In this document: positions 33,284 to 42,085 of the stretch, piece by piece
Numbering within the stretch: position 1 is the stretch's first letter
Layout: each line of letters opens with the position of its first letter
Assembly (NCBI GenBank): GCA_964448135.1
Contig: CAYUVH010000059.1
Coordinates: 131,587 to 195,586, forward strand
Length of the DNA: 64,000 bases
Direction: 5' to 3'
Origin: CAYUVH01 sp964448135
Lineage (GTDB): Bacteria; Verrucomicrobiota; Verrucomicrobiia; Limisphaerales; UBA8199
The notes under the pieces: generated by a model
What the model was told of the DNA's origin: nothing
What the model saw: the letters and a program-made list of their open reading frames with translations, nothing else
Database searches by the model: none
Position numbers and translations under genes: made by a program

Positions 33284-34045
33284 ATGAACACGAACGTTCC
33301 ACCAAGCTGGCAAAACGACGCCCCGCCTCCCATTCCACCCCAGTTTCCACCTCCGCCGAGGAGAGTGAGTCCGCTCGGTGACGCCCCCGAAGACCGCGAG
33401 CCCATCGCAAATGCATTCGCGGTGATCGAGGCCATCCTGCGGTATCCGCGCCGCATCATGTGGAATCTACGCCAGGCCCGCGCGGGCACGCTGACGCTGC
33501 TGATGCTCGCGATCGCGCTGGGTTGCGGACTTGTCTACGGCGTGGTGGTGGGCAGTTTTTCCATGAAAGAACAGCTCTGGGCCGCGCCGGTGAAAATCGC
33601 TCTCGGCATTCTGCTCTCCGGCGTCATTTGCCTCCCGAGCCTTTACATCTTCGCCTGTCTGAGCGGGTCCCAGGCGCGCTTGTTGGAAATTTGCGGATTG
33701 GTCGCCGGACTTCTGCTGCTCATGACGATTCTCCTGATCGGCTTCGCGCCCGTGGCGTGGCTTTTCTCGCAATCCACAAAATCCGTCCCCTGGATGGGCA
33801 GCTTGCATCTTATCTTTTGGGCGGTCGCCACCATCTTTGGACTGCGGTTCCTCGACAAAGGTTTCTCGCATTCACAGGCCCGTTCACGCGCCGGGCTCAA
33901 TACCTGGATCGTCATCTTCGTATTGGTCATCCTGCAGATGACGACCGCGCTCCGGCCGATCGTAGGCGAATACACCGGTTTCCTGCCGGCCGAGAAACAG
34001 TTCTTTTTGACGCATTGGAGCGAATGCCTGGGCAAGATCCAATAA
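33284..34045 (+). CDS. Polytopic membrane protein with Pro-rich N-terminus (paralogue A)
   Basis: 253 residues. A proline-rich cytoplasmic leader (PPSWQNDAPPPIPPQFPPPP) is followed by about six membrane segments from residue 70. Features such as LGILLSGVICLPSLYIFACLSG, a short loop with Trp/Pro and a last segment ending LRPIVGE recur in the following gene product, so the two look paralogous. It starts 12 nt after the ferritin-like fusion gene and is probably in the same transcript. Family not recognised; a Yip1-like fold is possible. Confidence 0.65.
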   Translation: MNTNVPPSWQNDAPPPIPPQFPPPPRRVSPLGDAPEDREPIANAFAVIEAILRYPRRIMWNLRQARAGTLTLLMLAIALGCGLVYGVVVGSFSMKEQLWAAPVKIALGILLSGVICLPSLYIFACLSGSQARLLEICGLVAGLLLLMTILLIGFAPVAWLFSQSTKSVPWMGSLHLIFWAVATIFGLRFLDKGFSHSQARSRAGLNTWIVIFVLVILQMTTALRPIVGEYTGFLPAEKQFFLTHWSECLGKIQ

Positions 34046-34074
34046 GCAGCAGATGAAGCAAACGAACCGCCCAC

Positions 34075-34806
34075 ATGGATTCCGCCGCTCCAACCTCCAA
34101 TCCCCGCCCTATCGGATGGTCGGCCCCGGCTTTCCTGCGCGCCAGCGAAGGCGAACTGAGCGCGTGGGTCGTGGGCCGCGGAGCCACGGCGACAATGTTT
34201 TGCATCGTCGCGGTGGCAGCGGGCGCAGGGATGTTCGGCGCCGCGCTGGGGTGGTGGCGCTCGCCAACGCAGGCCGTCTTCACCGCCGTGAAGCTGCCAC
34301 TGGTGCTGCTGCTCACCACACTCGGCAACGGCCTGCTCAACGGCATGCTCGCGCCGCTGCTGGGACTGCGCGTTACGTTCCGTCAATCGCTGGCCCTGGT
34401 GTTGACGAGCTTCGCCATCACCTCGTTTGTCCTCGGCGGACTGGCGCCCGTCACGTTCTTCGTGGTGTGGAACACACCGTCGCTGACCGCCGCCACGCGT
34501 GCGTGGTCGCCCGAGTACGCGATGTTGCAACTTACACTGACCGCTTTCCTCGCTTTTGCCGGCATTACCGGAAACGTGCGGCTGTATCCTCTGCTGCAGC
34601 AGTGGACGGACAACAAATGGGTGGCGCTGCGGGCCTTGTTCGCCTGGCTGGCCACAAATCTTTTTCTGGGCAGCCAGGTGTCGTGGAGTCTGCGACCGTT
34701 CATTTGGGACCCAAACCGGCCCGTGGAGTTCATCTGTCCCGATTGGTTCAAGGGAAGCTTCTATGAAACTGTCTTTGAAGCGTTGCGCCGGGTCGCTTTC
34801 CATTAA
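34075..34806 (+). CDS. Polytopic membrane protein (paralogue B)
   Basis: 243 residues with about six membrane segments. It shares with the upstream protein the order of segments, a central LPLVLLLTTLGNGLLNGMLAP corresponding to the LGILLSG stretch, and a C-terminal SWSLRPFIWDPNRP followed by a short amphipathic end. The likeness suggests tandem duplication and possibly a heterodimer. It starts 29 nt after paralogue A. Function unknown. Confidence 0.65.
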   Translation: MDSAAPTSNPRPIGWSAPAFLRASEGELSAWVVGRGATATMFCIVAVAAGAGMFGAALGWWRSPTQAVFTAVKLPLVLLLTTLGNGLLNGMLAPLLGLRVTFRQSLALVLTSFAITSFVLGGLAPVTFFVVWNTPSLTAATRAWSPEYAMLQLTLTAFLAFAGITGNVRLYPLLQQWTDNKWVALRALFAWLATNLFLGSQVSWSLRPFIWDPNRPVEFICPDWFKGSFYETVFEALRRVAFH

Positions 34807-34937
34807 CAATATGAAAGTGAGCGGGGCGCGCCAAATCCGTGGCCGCCTAGGTAACGATTTGCAGGTGGATGCGTTCACAAAAAATTGAGCAAACCCCGAT
34901 GCCCACAGTCGAATGGTGAGCGCAAAGTTTTGACCTT

Positions 34938-35648
34938 ATGAAAATATTCAATCTCGCCTTCCGCCGCGAAACCGCCGTGCCGGTGCTCGCCATCTCGTTC
35001 GCCTCGGGCATCTGCCTCACGCTGCTGCTGGCGCGCATCGCCTGGACGGGCAATTTCCGCTATGCGTTCCTGGGCTGGAACCTTTTTCTCGCGTGGCTCC
35101 CGCTCGTGTTCGCGCTGCTCGCCTGTGACGAAGACCGCGCGCGCAGCACCAATCGCTGGCGCTTTCGCGGCCTTACTCTCGCGTGGCTGCTCTTCTTTCC
35201 GAATGCCCCATACATCTTCACCGATCTCACGCATCTGAACCATCGCTTCGCTCCGCATTTCTGGACGGACCTGGTGTTGATCCTGACCTGCGCGCTCACC
35301 GGTCTCGTCGTTGGATTCGTTTCCCTCTACCTGATGCACGGCGCGATCAGCCGGATCATGGGCAAACTCGCAGGTTGGAGTTTTGTGGGCGCTGTGACAT
35401 TGCTCTCCGGATTCGGCATCTGTCTCGGACGCTTCCTGCGTTTCAATAGCTGGGACGTGCTGTTCAAACCCATGAAACTCTATCAGGGCATCGGCGCCTG
35501 GGCGGTCAATCCCATTGAATATCCAGGCACGTATGCCCTGCCCATCTTGTTCGGCACCTTCCTCTTCCTGGCCTACCTGATGCTCTACGCGCTCACTCAT
35601 TTGCAACCCGCGCCCGCCCTCGCCCCGGCGCAAACCGCCAACCCCTGA
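34938..35648 (+). CDS. DUF1361 membrane protein
   Basis: 236 residues, about seven membrane segments. WNLFLAWLPLVFALLA and FFPNAPYIFTDLTHL are signatures of DUF1361 (PF07099), found in many bacteria without a known function. A 131-bp gap before it may hold a promoter, since the genes upstream are tightly packed. Its stop overlaps the start of the next gene by one base (TGATG), so the two are coupled. Confidence 0.82.
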   Translation: MKIFNLAFRRETAVPVLAISFASGICLTLLLARIAWTGNFRYAFLGWNLFLAWLPLVFALLACDEDRARSTNRWRFRGLTLAWLLFFPNAPYIFTDLTHLNHRFAPHFWTDLVLILTCALTGLVVGFVSLYLMHGAISRIMGKLAGWSFVGAVTLLSGFGICLGRFLRFNSWDVLFKPMKLYQGIGAWAVNPIEYPGTYALPILFGTFLFLAYLMLYALTHLQPAPALAPAQTANP

Positions 35649-36832
35649 TGCCCCGCCGCAAACGCATCCTAGCCGGTCTCACCGCGCTGCTCGTGGCGGG
35701 ACTGATCTGGTTGCCGTGTTTGCATTTGCTCTTCCGGCATGGCGCGTCGGATTTTCGTTCCGATGCCGGCCTCTCCCCGCAGGCGCGGCAACTCGGCGCG
35801 CGCCAGCTTCAACTTTGGACCGAACCCGCTTCGCGCGACGTGGAACTCAAGAAGATGCGCGCCAGCAATGCCGAATGGGATTTCATGGGCCGCAGCTTCC
35901 TTGTGTGGTCGCTGGCAAACATGGGCCTGCGCGATCCTGCCGCCAAAGCCACTTACCTGCCCATCATGGACCAGATCATCGAAGAAACCATGCGGCTCGA
36001 AGCGAGCGAAGGCATGTATTTCTTCCTGATGCCTTACGCGAAGGCGGGCAAATACGTCGCCCAACCCGCGCACAGTCTCTTTCTCGACGGCGAAATCGCC
36101 CTGATGCTGGCGGCGCGCCGATCCCTCGAAGAAAAACCCGCCTACAAACCCCTGCTTACCGCGCGCGTCAACGCCATTACGGAGCGTTTGCGCAAGAGCC
36201 CGCATCTCGCGCTGGAAAGCTATCCGGACGAATGCTGGATGTTCGATCACGTCGTCGCGTTGGACGCCGTGCGGCTGGCCGATGCGCTCGACGGCACGGA
36301 CCACTCGGACCTGATTCGTGATTGGGTGGGCATGGCAAGAAAGAAGCTCGTCCATCCGGAGTCCGGCCTGCTGCTCAGCAGCTTCACGACCGATCTGCAA
36401 CCGCTCGACGGCCCGGAAGGCTCGACCCTCTGGATGGTGGCGCACGGTTTGCAATTGCTCGACCCCGAATTCGCCCGCGACCAGTACACCCGCGCCCGCG
36501 CATCCATCGGCGAGGTCACGCTCGGATTCGGCTATGCCCATGAATGGCCGGAAACCTGGACCGGTCACGCGGACATTGATTCCGGCCCGATCATTCCCAT
36601 CTTCAACATCAGCGCCGGCTCCAGCGGCATGGCCTTCATCGGCGCCAGCGCGTTCGGCGACGATGCATTCCTCTCCTCGCTCAACGCCACGCTGGATTTT
36701 GCCGCCTTTCCGACACGCGAAAGCGGCCGCTTGAAATATTGCGCGAGCAATCAAGTTGGCGACGCTGCCCTGCTCTACGCGGCAACCCTGGGACCGCTGT
36801 GGCAGAAAGCAACTCCGGGAGGCAAGCCGTGA
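35648..36832 (+). CDS. Linalool dehydratase/isomerase-like protein, membrane-anchored
   Basis: 394 residues. One N-terminal membrane segment or signal anchor (about 8-28) precedes an all-helical (alpha/alpha) domain. Segments such as WDFMGRSFLVWSLANMGLRD, YPDECWMFDHVVALDAVR and HPESGLLLSSF follow the order seen in the linalool dehydratase/isomerase superfamily, including an acidic-Cys-Asp-His region near residue 195. I base this on recalled sequence pattern, so it is moderate. That family hydrates or isomerises terpene alcohols, which fits an isoprenoid context near ispH, but the true substrate is unknown. Translation is coupled on both sides. Confidence 0.6.
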   Translation: MPRRKRILAGLTALLVAGLIWLPCLHLLFRHGASDFRSDAGLSPQARQLGARQLQLWTEPASRDVELKKMRASNAEWDFMGRSFLVWSLANMGLRDPAAKATYLPIMDQIIEETMRLEASEGMYFFLMPYAKAGKYVAQPAHSLFLDGEIALMLAARRSLEEKPAYKPLLTARVNAITERLRKSPHLALESYPDECWMFDHVVALDAVRLADALDGTDHSDLIRDWVGMARKKLVHPESGLLLSSFTTDLQPLDGPEGSTLWMVAHGLQLLDPEFARDQYTRARASIGEVTLGFGYAHEWPETWTGHADIDSGPIIPIFNISAGSSGMAFIGASAFGDDAFLSSLNATLDFAAFPTRESGRLKYCASNQVGDAALLYAATLGPLWQKATPGGKP

Positions 36833-37143
36833 AAACAGGTTGGGCGGGCCGGATCAGAAGCTGGTGGCGCGCCGATTTTCTTTCGCCCAAGGATCTCGTG
36901 CAGGGGGCCGCCGTCATTGCCGCGATCTATCTCGTGATCCACCTGTGCGGGCTGCGCGACTACACCAGCGTGTTAAACGGAACGACCGGCTCCTTGAACC
37001 TGAGTTGGGGAACCGCAGCCGGGCTGGGCGTGACCTATGTATTCGCCTGGCTCGCTTTCATCCTGGGCGTGCCCATACTGCTTTTGGCGGCGGCATTATT
37101 GGTTTTATGGAAGCGACTCTTCGGCGGCGAATCAAATACCTGA
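36829..37143 (+). CDS. Small two-segment membrane protein
   Basis: 104 residues from a GTG at 36829 that overlaps the previous stop (GTGA) and is preceded by GGGAGG at good spacing. Two membrane segments (about 24-43 and 68-98) connected by a polar loop with GLRDYTSVLNGTTG. No family recognised. The next gene begins inside its 3' end. Confidence 0.65.
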   Translation: MKTGWAGRIRSWWRADFLSPKDLVQGAAVIAAIYLVIHLCGLRDYTSVLNGTTGSLNLSWGTAAGLGVTYVFAWLAFILGVPILLLAAALLVLWKRLFGGESNT

Positions 37144-37622
37144 CGTGGTTCTTCATCGTTGGCCTGTTCCTCAGTGGAGCGACCGCGATCCCGCTGGTGA
37201 GTGAAGTGGACTTTCTCGTCCGCGCGACCGGCGCCGCCGATTTGATCGCGCACGCGGGCTCGAGCGCTGCGCCCGTCTGGGCGGCGTGGCTGGTGCGCGT
37301 GCAGACCGCGCTGCACGCGACGGCGGAAGCACATCCATTTCTATTCTACGGCACCGACTGGCTCGCTTTCGGCCATTTCGTGATCGCCATCGCCTTTATC
37401 GGCGCGCTACGCGACCCCGTTCGCAATCGCTGGCTATTCACCTTCGGTATGATCGCCTGCGTGATTCTGATCCCCTACGCCTTCATCTTCGGAGCCGTCC
37501 GGGGAATACCGATTTGGTGGGGAGTGATCGATTGTAGCTTCGGAGTATTCGGCTTCATCCCGCTCTGGCTCTGCTCGCGCTGGTCCGTCCAACTGGAAAA
37601 CCTGACTCAATCCTCAGCTTGA
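37107..37622 (+). CDS. Membrane protein overlapping the previous gene
   Basis: 171 residues from the ATG at 37107, 37 nt inside the preceding gene. About four membrane segments: 11-28, a longer polar stretch, then about 86-100, 108-128 and 135-155. FLFYGTDWLAFGHFVIAIAFIG and IWWGVIDCSFGVFG are notable. The same residues appear in related small membrane proteins of this phylum as far as I can recall, but I cannot name the family. Last gene of the plus-strand run starting at 29914. Confidence 0.65.
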   Translation: MEATLRRRIKYLTWFFIVGLFLSGATAIPLVSEVDFLVRATGAADLIAHAGSSAAPVWAAWLVRVQTALHATAEAHPFLFYGTDWLAFGHFVIAIAFIGALRDPVRNRWLFTFGMIACVILIPYAFIFGAVRGIPIWWGVIDCSFGVFGFIPLWLCSRWSVQLENLTQSSA

Positions 37623-37684
37623 ACGGAAGCATGAATGCCCTTCCCGAAATTCAGCCGCATCCAACCCTGCCAAATGTCACTTGG

Positions 37685-37722
37685 TCATTCGGGCTTCTTT
37701 CGTCATTCGTGCTTCGTCATTC
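37685..37722. repeat. CATTCGGGCTTCTTTCGTCA repeat, copy 2
   Basis: A 25-nt stretch (37686-37710) identical to 45363-45387, beginning CATTCGGGCTTCTTTCGTCA and followed by TTCGTGCTTCGTCATTC. It lies between two convergent genes and is one arm of the larger element at 45.27-45.41 kb. Confidence 0.75.
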
Positions 37723-37724
37723 CC

Positions 37725-38471
37725 TCACGGTTCCGCGCTCCAAACCTTGATGTCATCAAAGAACCCGTCTTTACCGCCGACGCCCAGCTCTATCTTCGAC
37801 TTGGTCGGATGGCCGATCCCGGACGACTCCAAAAATGCGGCGGCCTTGCCATCGATGGTCACACGCATTTTGTCACCCACCGTCTCGACCACCAGCACGT
37901 ACCAGCGCCTGGTTTCCAGCTTCATCGGATAAACCACCTGCCGCCCGGCCAGCAACTTGCCGCGCTGCGCCTTCTTCGTGGGGTCGTCCTTCATCTCATA
38001 AATATCGTTCCGCATGTTGCCATCCCGCTCGTCAATGATCGTGACGCCGTTCGTCCGCACCTGGGCACGACAAATGTGTCCATAGTGCGAACCCGGGTAT
38101 TTGCGATCATCGAACTCCACATCCATCATCGTCGCCCCTTCAAACCTGATTTTGCATTCCACCACGCTATCCCGGGTCGGAATCTCCAGCCCGTGCACCG
38201 CGGCGTGAGCTGTGACGGCCGGTTTGCCATCGGCGGCCGGGATATTGCTGTCCCGGGTCTGGGTGCCCTTCAATGTGCCTTTTTCAACGGTGAAAGTGGG
38301 GACCACTGCGTGCCAGACCTTGGCCGGCGTGGCGCCTTCGAAATCATCCGAAAACAACAGCTCCTTTTTCTTCGCAATGGATCCCGCCGGCACCGCCGGC
38401 AGATCGGCGGCGCGGGTGAGACAAGTAAACAGGAGCAAGGAACTCCAGAGTATTCGATGGCAGAATTTCAT
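37725..38471 (-). CDS. Secreted jelly-roll protein, DUF1080/laminin-G-like
   Basis: 248 residues from the ATG at 38471. A signal peptide (about 1-22, ILWSSLLLFTCLTRA) is followed by a beta-rich domain with LLFSDDFEGATPAKVWHAV, FTVEKGTLKGTQ and a terminal FFDDIKVW. This resembles DUF1080/3-keto-disaccharide hydrolase or LamG-like domains that bind or act on sugars and are abundant in Verrucomicrobia and Planctomycetes. No catalytic residues can be named with confidence. It lies in the minus orientation with a palindromic repeat upstream. Confidence 0.65.
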   Translation of the reverse strand: MKFCHRILWSSLLLFTCLTRAADLPAVPAGSIAKKKELLFSDDFEGATPAKVWHAVVPTFTVEKGTLKGTQTRDSNIPAADGKPAVTAHAAVHGLEIPTRDSVVECKIRFEGATMMDVEFDDRKYPGSHYGHICRAQVRTNGVTIIDERDGNMRNDIYEMKDDPTKKAQRGKLLAGRQVVYPMKLETRRWYVLVVETVGDKMRVTIDGKAAAFLESSGIGHPTKSKIELGVGGKDGFFDDIKVWSAEP

Positions 38472-38520
38472 GCGCACAAGTTTTTGAAGATGTTCGATAC
38501 CTGCCGCCAAATGCCAATGC

Positions 38521-38602
38521 GCAATGGAGCGCCCGTCTCTGAACGGACGTGTTCCTGCGATGTATCATCAACACGCCCGTTCAGAGACGGGCGCTTCATT
38601 GC
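38521..38602. repeat. Palindromic repeat, GCGCCCGTCTCTGAACGG family, copy 2
   Basis: Arms of 33 nt (38521-38553 and 38570-38602) that are reverse complements with two mismatches, separated by 16 nt. The core GCGCCCGTCTCTGAACGG is shared with the copy at 19882-19953. It lies between the secreted-protein gene and the dehydrogenase gene, both on the minus strand. Confidence 0.8.
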
Positions 38603-38603
38603 G

Positions 38604-39485
38604 TCAGGCTTTCGCCGGCCCGCGGCCCTTGAAAGTCAGTTCAGCGACGCCGGACTTATCCAGCTCACCCAAACCCACAGTGACCATCTTGTCGTACTGC
38701 TTCTTGGTGGCAGCGGCGAGCGGGAGTTCGAGGCCTTGGGCCTTGCCGAGTTTCAAAGCGATGCCGGAATCCTTCGCGGCGTGCGCAGAAGAAAAGAAAC
38801 AGGCATGATCGCGCTTCTGCATGTCTTCGCCGTCGGTCTTGAGGACCTGGGAATTGGCGCCGGTTTGAGAAAACACCTCGCGGAGCAGGGTCAGGTCGAG
38901 ACCAAGGGCATCGCCGAGACCCAGGCCTTCGGCGAGACCGGCGGTGTTGATGTTCATGACCATGTTGACGAGCGCCTTGACCTGCGCGGCTTTGCCGGCG
39001 GTGCCGACGTAACGCATCGAGTTGCTGAGCTTTTCCAGAATCGGCTTCGCCTTCTCGAAAGTTTCCGGTTTGCCACCCAGCATCAGATACAGGGAACCTT
39101 CGCGGGCCTGGGTGATGCTCGAAGCCATGCAGGCCTCCAGTGACTCCGCACCAATCTTTGCAGCCTTCTCCTCCACCCACACATGAACGTCCGGCGTGAT
39201 GGTGGCGCAATTGATGAAAAGCTTTCCCCGCGCGCGCTTGAGCAATCCGCCGGTAAAGATCGCCTTCATCGCCTTGTCGTCGGTGACGACGGTGATAACG
39301 ACATCAGAGGCCTTGGTGACTTCGGCGAGATCGGTGGCGGCGGCGCAGCCCAGCTCGGTCGCGAGCGCCTGCGCGGCGGCGGTGTTCACATCGTAAACGG
39401 CGCTCACAGTGAATCCGGTTTCCTTTAGCCGCCGCGCCATGTTCGCGCCCATTCTCCCGACCCCGACGAATCCGACTTTGTTCAT
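38604..39485 (-). CDS. NAD(P)-dependent beta-hydroxyacid dehydrogenase family protein
   Basis: 293 residues from the ATG at 39485. Cofactor loop VGFVGVGRMGANMARRL, the segment FINCATITPDVHV for the DxSTxxP-type region, EACMASSITQAREGSLYLMLGG for the substrate region and the catalytic Lys in GKAAQVKALVNMVMNINTAGLAEG. This is the 3-hydroxyisobutyrate/tartronate semialdehyde reductase family. It lies 19 nt downstream of the small symporter partner, so it may act on the imported solute. Substrate unknown. Confidence 0.85.
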   Translation of the reverse strand: MNKVGFVGVGRMGANMARRLKETGFTVSAVYDVNTAAAQALATELGCAAATDLAEVTKASDVVITVVTDDKAMKAIFTGGLLKRARGKLFINCATITPDVHVWVEEKAAKIGAESLEACMASSITQAREGSLYLMLGGKPETFEKAKPILEKLSNSMRYVGTAGKAAQVKALVNMVMNINTAGLAEGLGLGDALGLDLTLLREVFSQTGANSQVLKTDGEDMQKRDHACFFSSAHAAKDSGIALKLGKAQGLELPLAAATKKQYDKMVTVGLGELDKSGVAELTFKGRGPAKA

Positions 39486-39504
39486 AGCAGATGTGTGTTG
39501 TGGT

Positions 39505-39663
39505 TCACGGTTGCTCGCGCTCGTCATCGCGCCGCGCGAAGGCTCGGGTCATGGCGCGTAATTCGCGCCCGCCTTTGATGCCAACGTAAAAAATGAGAAA
39601 GCCATACCATAAAATCGAGGCAAAAATCATGACGGTCCAGAATATGACGAAGAATTCCTTCAT
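39505..39663 (-). CDS. Small membrane protein coupled to Na+/solute symporter
   Basis: 52 residues (MKEFFVIFWTVMIFASILWY start) with one membrane segment (about 5-28) and a basic tail (RAMTRAFARRDDEREQ). Its ATG overlaps the stop of the symporter gene (39660-39663, ATGA). Single-segment accessory proteins of this size occur next to several sodium/solute symporters, and this is probably one. Confidence 0.7.
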   Translation of the reverse strand: MKEFFVIFWTVMIFASILWYGFLIFYVGIKGGRELRAMTRAFARRDDEREQP

Positions 39664-41194
39664 GCGGCCTCCGCGATTGGGGTTGAATTGGATGATGGAT
39701 TGGGCGCTTCCGTGAGAATTGAGCCGAAGAACATGCCGGCAAACGCGAGCGCGAAGGACGACGCGCCCGCGACGGCTTCGTTCGTCGCCCATGCGGGGAT
39801 CACGGCCTTGAGCACCAGGAATGTTATCGGCCCGACCGCCCCGAGCACCAGTGCCGCGAGGGCGCCGTTGGCGTTGCCGCGTGGCCAATAGAGAGCCGCC
39901 ACGAGCAGTGTAAACACGCTCGAGAGATAAATACTCCCCGTCACCGTGAGATAACCCCACGCGTTGCCCGGCAGTTTGTACCACAGCCCGTAGAACAGGA
40001 GAAAGATTCCGATGGCAAGCACCAGGCTCCGCGTCAAAAGCAGCCGGGCGCTCGGAGAAAGGGGCTTGCGCAGGCAGGGAGTGATCAAATCATTGTAAAT
40101 GACGGTCGCCCACGTGAGCAGATACCCGCTGTCGGTCGACATTTCGGCGGCCAGCGCCGCCGCCAGGAGCAGGCCGATGAACCCCACGGGCAGGATGCTT
40201 CCCAGGTAAGTCGGCGTGGCCTGCAAACTCAATTCGTCCGCAGTCAACCCCAGCAAACTGGCGGGCATCGCGTGCTGGGAAAAATAAACCGCCGCGGCCG
40301 CGCCCCACAGACCCGGCAGCGCGAAGCGGCCGACAAAGTAAAACGCCGAGCGCCGGTACATGCGCTTGGCCGTGGATTCGTCGCGCGCGGAGAGCACACG
40401 GGAGACCTGGGTTTGCCAGGTCGTGACGGCCGCCAACTGGAAAAACATTTGCCAGATTATGAAATCCCAGCCCCAAGCCGCTATCGGGTTAAATGGGTTG
40501 TACTTGAGTGTGTGCGCGGCGCCCGCCGCAGGATGGGCAAAGCTGTTCCATAGTCCGTCCAGCAAATGGCCCCAACCCACCGCATGAATGACAATAAGAG
40601 ACGTCACCACGATACCCGCGCCCTTCACGATGAATTGCAGAAAGTCGGTGACCAGGACGGAGAGCATGCCTCCCAACACCGTATAAATCAGAATCAGCAC
40701 GAGCAAAATGGTCATTACCCATTGAAGATACGCCAGCGGCATGCCGGTGACGGCGACCAGGAACTGCCCGCCCAGACGCAGAAAAATTCCCATGTTCAAT
40801 ACGCCGCCCAGCACCACAAACAATCCCGCCAACCACCGCACCTTTTCCCAAAGCGCCGCTCGAACAATTCAGGGATGGTCATCACCCCTGCCCAGCGCAA
40901 TGGCCCGATGATAAACCCGGTCGCTCCGACCAGATACATCGCCCCCGCCATCAACACGCCGACAATCGCACCGGCAAAGCCCTTGGTGAACCCAAGCTGC
41001 GCCGTGTACATCACGGTGACCAACCCCAGCTCGGTGGCCGCCAGTGAGGCGATGCCGAGGTTCAAATCCACCGCGCGGCCGGCCACCGCGAAATCCTCCA
41101 CCCCACGCACATACCGGCGCATCCAGATCCCGGCCGACATGCAGCCGATCAGATAGGCCACAATGATGATCCAATCAATTACGGCAAGATGCAT
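39660..41194 (-). pseudogene. Sodium:solute symporter (SSS family), interrupted by a frameshift
   Basis: A gene of about 512 codons split into two frames: residues of the N-terminal part run from 41194 (MHLAVIDWIIIVAYLIG, with the SSS start VEDFAVAGRAVDLNLG) to TIPELFERRFGK, and the rest continues one frame off from about 40842 (VRWLAGLFVVLGG) to 39660. Adding one base to the AAAA run near 40843-40847 (plus-strand TTTT) would restore a continuous GKKVRWLAG. It is either a real pseudogene or a single-base error in the assembly. About 13 membrane segments are expected; substrates include sugars, amino acids and pantothenate. Confidence 0.82.
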
Positions 41195-41470
41195 ATCGCC
41201 GAAGAGATTTGACGCGCCCGCGGAATTGTCCGGAAGAATCCCTCAGAATTGTGCGTGAGCACACGTCTTGCCGTCTGCCCACGGCCCGATTCACGCTGGA
41301 ACTCATTGAAGTGGAAAATCTCTTATCACAACCATTCCAGCGCGTCACCGGAATTTACTACATTTTGTGTGACCCCTAGGGGCGTACGCACTTGAGGGCA
41401 TATTGCCCGGCGCGCATTTCCAAATGGCCAGACCGCGTCGTTGCGTAATAAAGTGAAACCCGAATCTCCC
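41195..41470. other. Divergent gap upstream of the symporter
   Basis: 276 bp between the symporter start and the next plus-strand gene. It should carry the symporter promoter. I see no clear -35/-10, no repeat of the families described elsewhere and no coding bias. Confidence 0.4.
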
Positions 41471-41653
41471 ATGAAGGCCTATCTTATCACGACCGGATCG
41501 GTGTTCGCGCTCATTGCCCTGCTGCACATTGCCCGCATGTTCGCCGAACCCGGGCTGCTCAAGCGGGAACCGGAGTTTATAGCCCTGACACTTTTTGCCG
41601 GCGGTCTGTCGGTTTGGGGGTGGTGTCTGCTCAGAAAAATTTCGAAACGGTAA
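41471..41653 (+). CDS. Small two-segment membrane protein
   Basis: 60 residues from the ATG at 41471 (MKAYLITTGSVFALIALLHI). Two membrane segments (about 4-22 and 38-53) with a short loop and a basic end (LRKISKR). No family recognised. It precedes another small membrane protein gene by 22 nt. Confidence 0.5.
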   Translation: MKAYLITTGSVFALIALLHIARMFAEPGLLKREPEFIALTLFAGGLSVWGWCLLRKISKR

Positions 41654-41675
41654 TTGTTGTGCTACCCTCCTGCTT

Positions 41676-41996
41676 ATGGAGTTGGACGATCCTGGTCAAA
41701 AGGGGCGGTTGAAATTGTTCTCCCCATTCTTTTTGCTACTCGTAGGAGAGATTATTTTCCTCGTCATAGCGATGTCCGTTCTGGATGGAGGTAAGTCTGC
41801 CGTGATATGGGCATCAGCCTGCGTGATTTGGAATGTGGTGCTCATCCTGGATTGGGGGCTTTCCCGCACGCGTGCGCTTAGACACGCAGCCTGGATGGAG
41901 GATTGGCCTGCCTGGTTGCTCTTGCTGGTCCTCATCTTTCTGACGCTTCCAGCAAGCTGGATAATCCATCAAATCGCGGGCGAAAGCGCCTTTTGA
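41676..41996 (+). CDS. Small membrane protein, unknown function
   Basis: 106 residues from the ATG at 41676. Three membrane segments (about 15-36, 42-58 and 78-98), charged N-terminus (MELDDPGQKGRLK). I recognise no family. The next gene starts 89 nt after it. Confidence 0.5.
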   Translation: MELDDPGQKGRLKLFSPFFLLLVGEIIFLVIAMSVLDGGKSAVIWASACVIWNVVLILDWGLSRTRALRHAAWMEDWPAWLLLLVLIFLTLPASWIIHQIAGESAF

Positions 41997-42085
41997 TCAT
42001 CCTCGGCGCACGCAAGTCGAAAGGAACTTTGATTTCGATTGTTGAGATGATTGCGGGAAGGATGCTAAAGTCCCGGTCCAAGGAT

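Noticed and set aside
40838..40850. Programmed -1 frameshift in the symporter
   Set aside because: The GGGAAAAGG run is not in the X-XXY-YYZ frame required, and a single missing base explains the break better.
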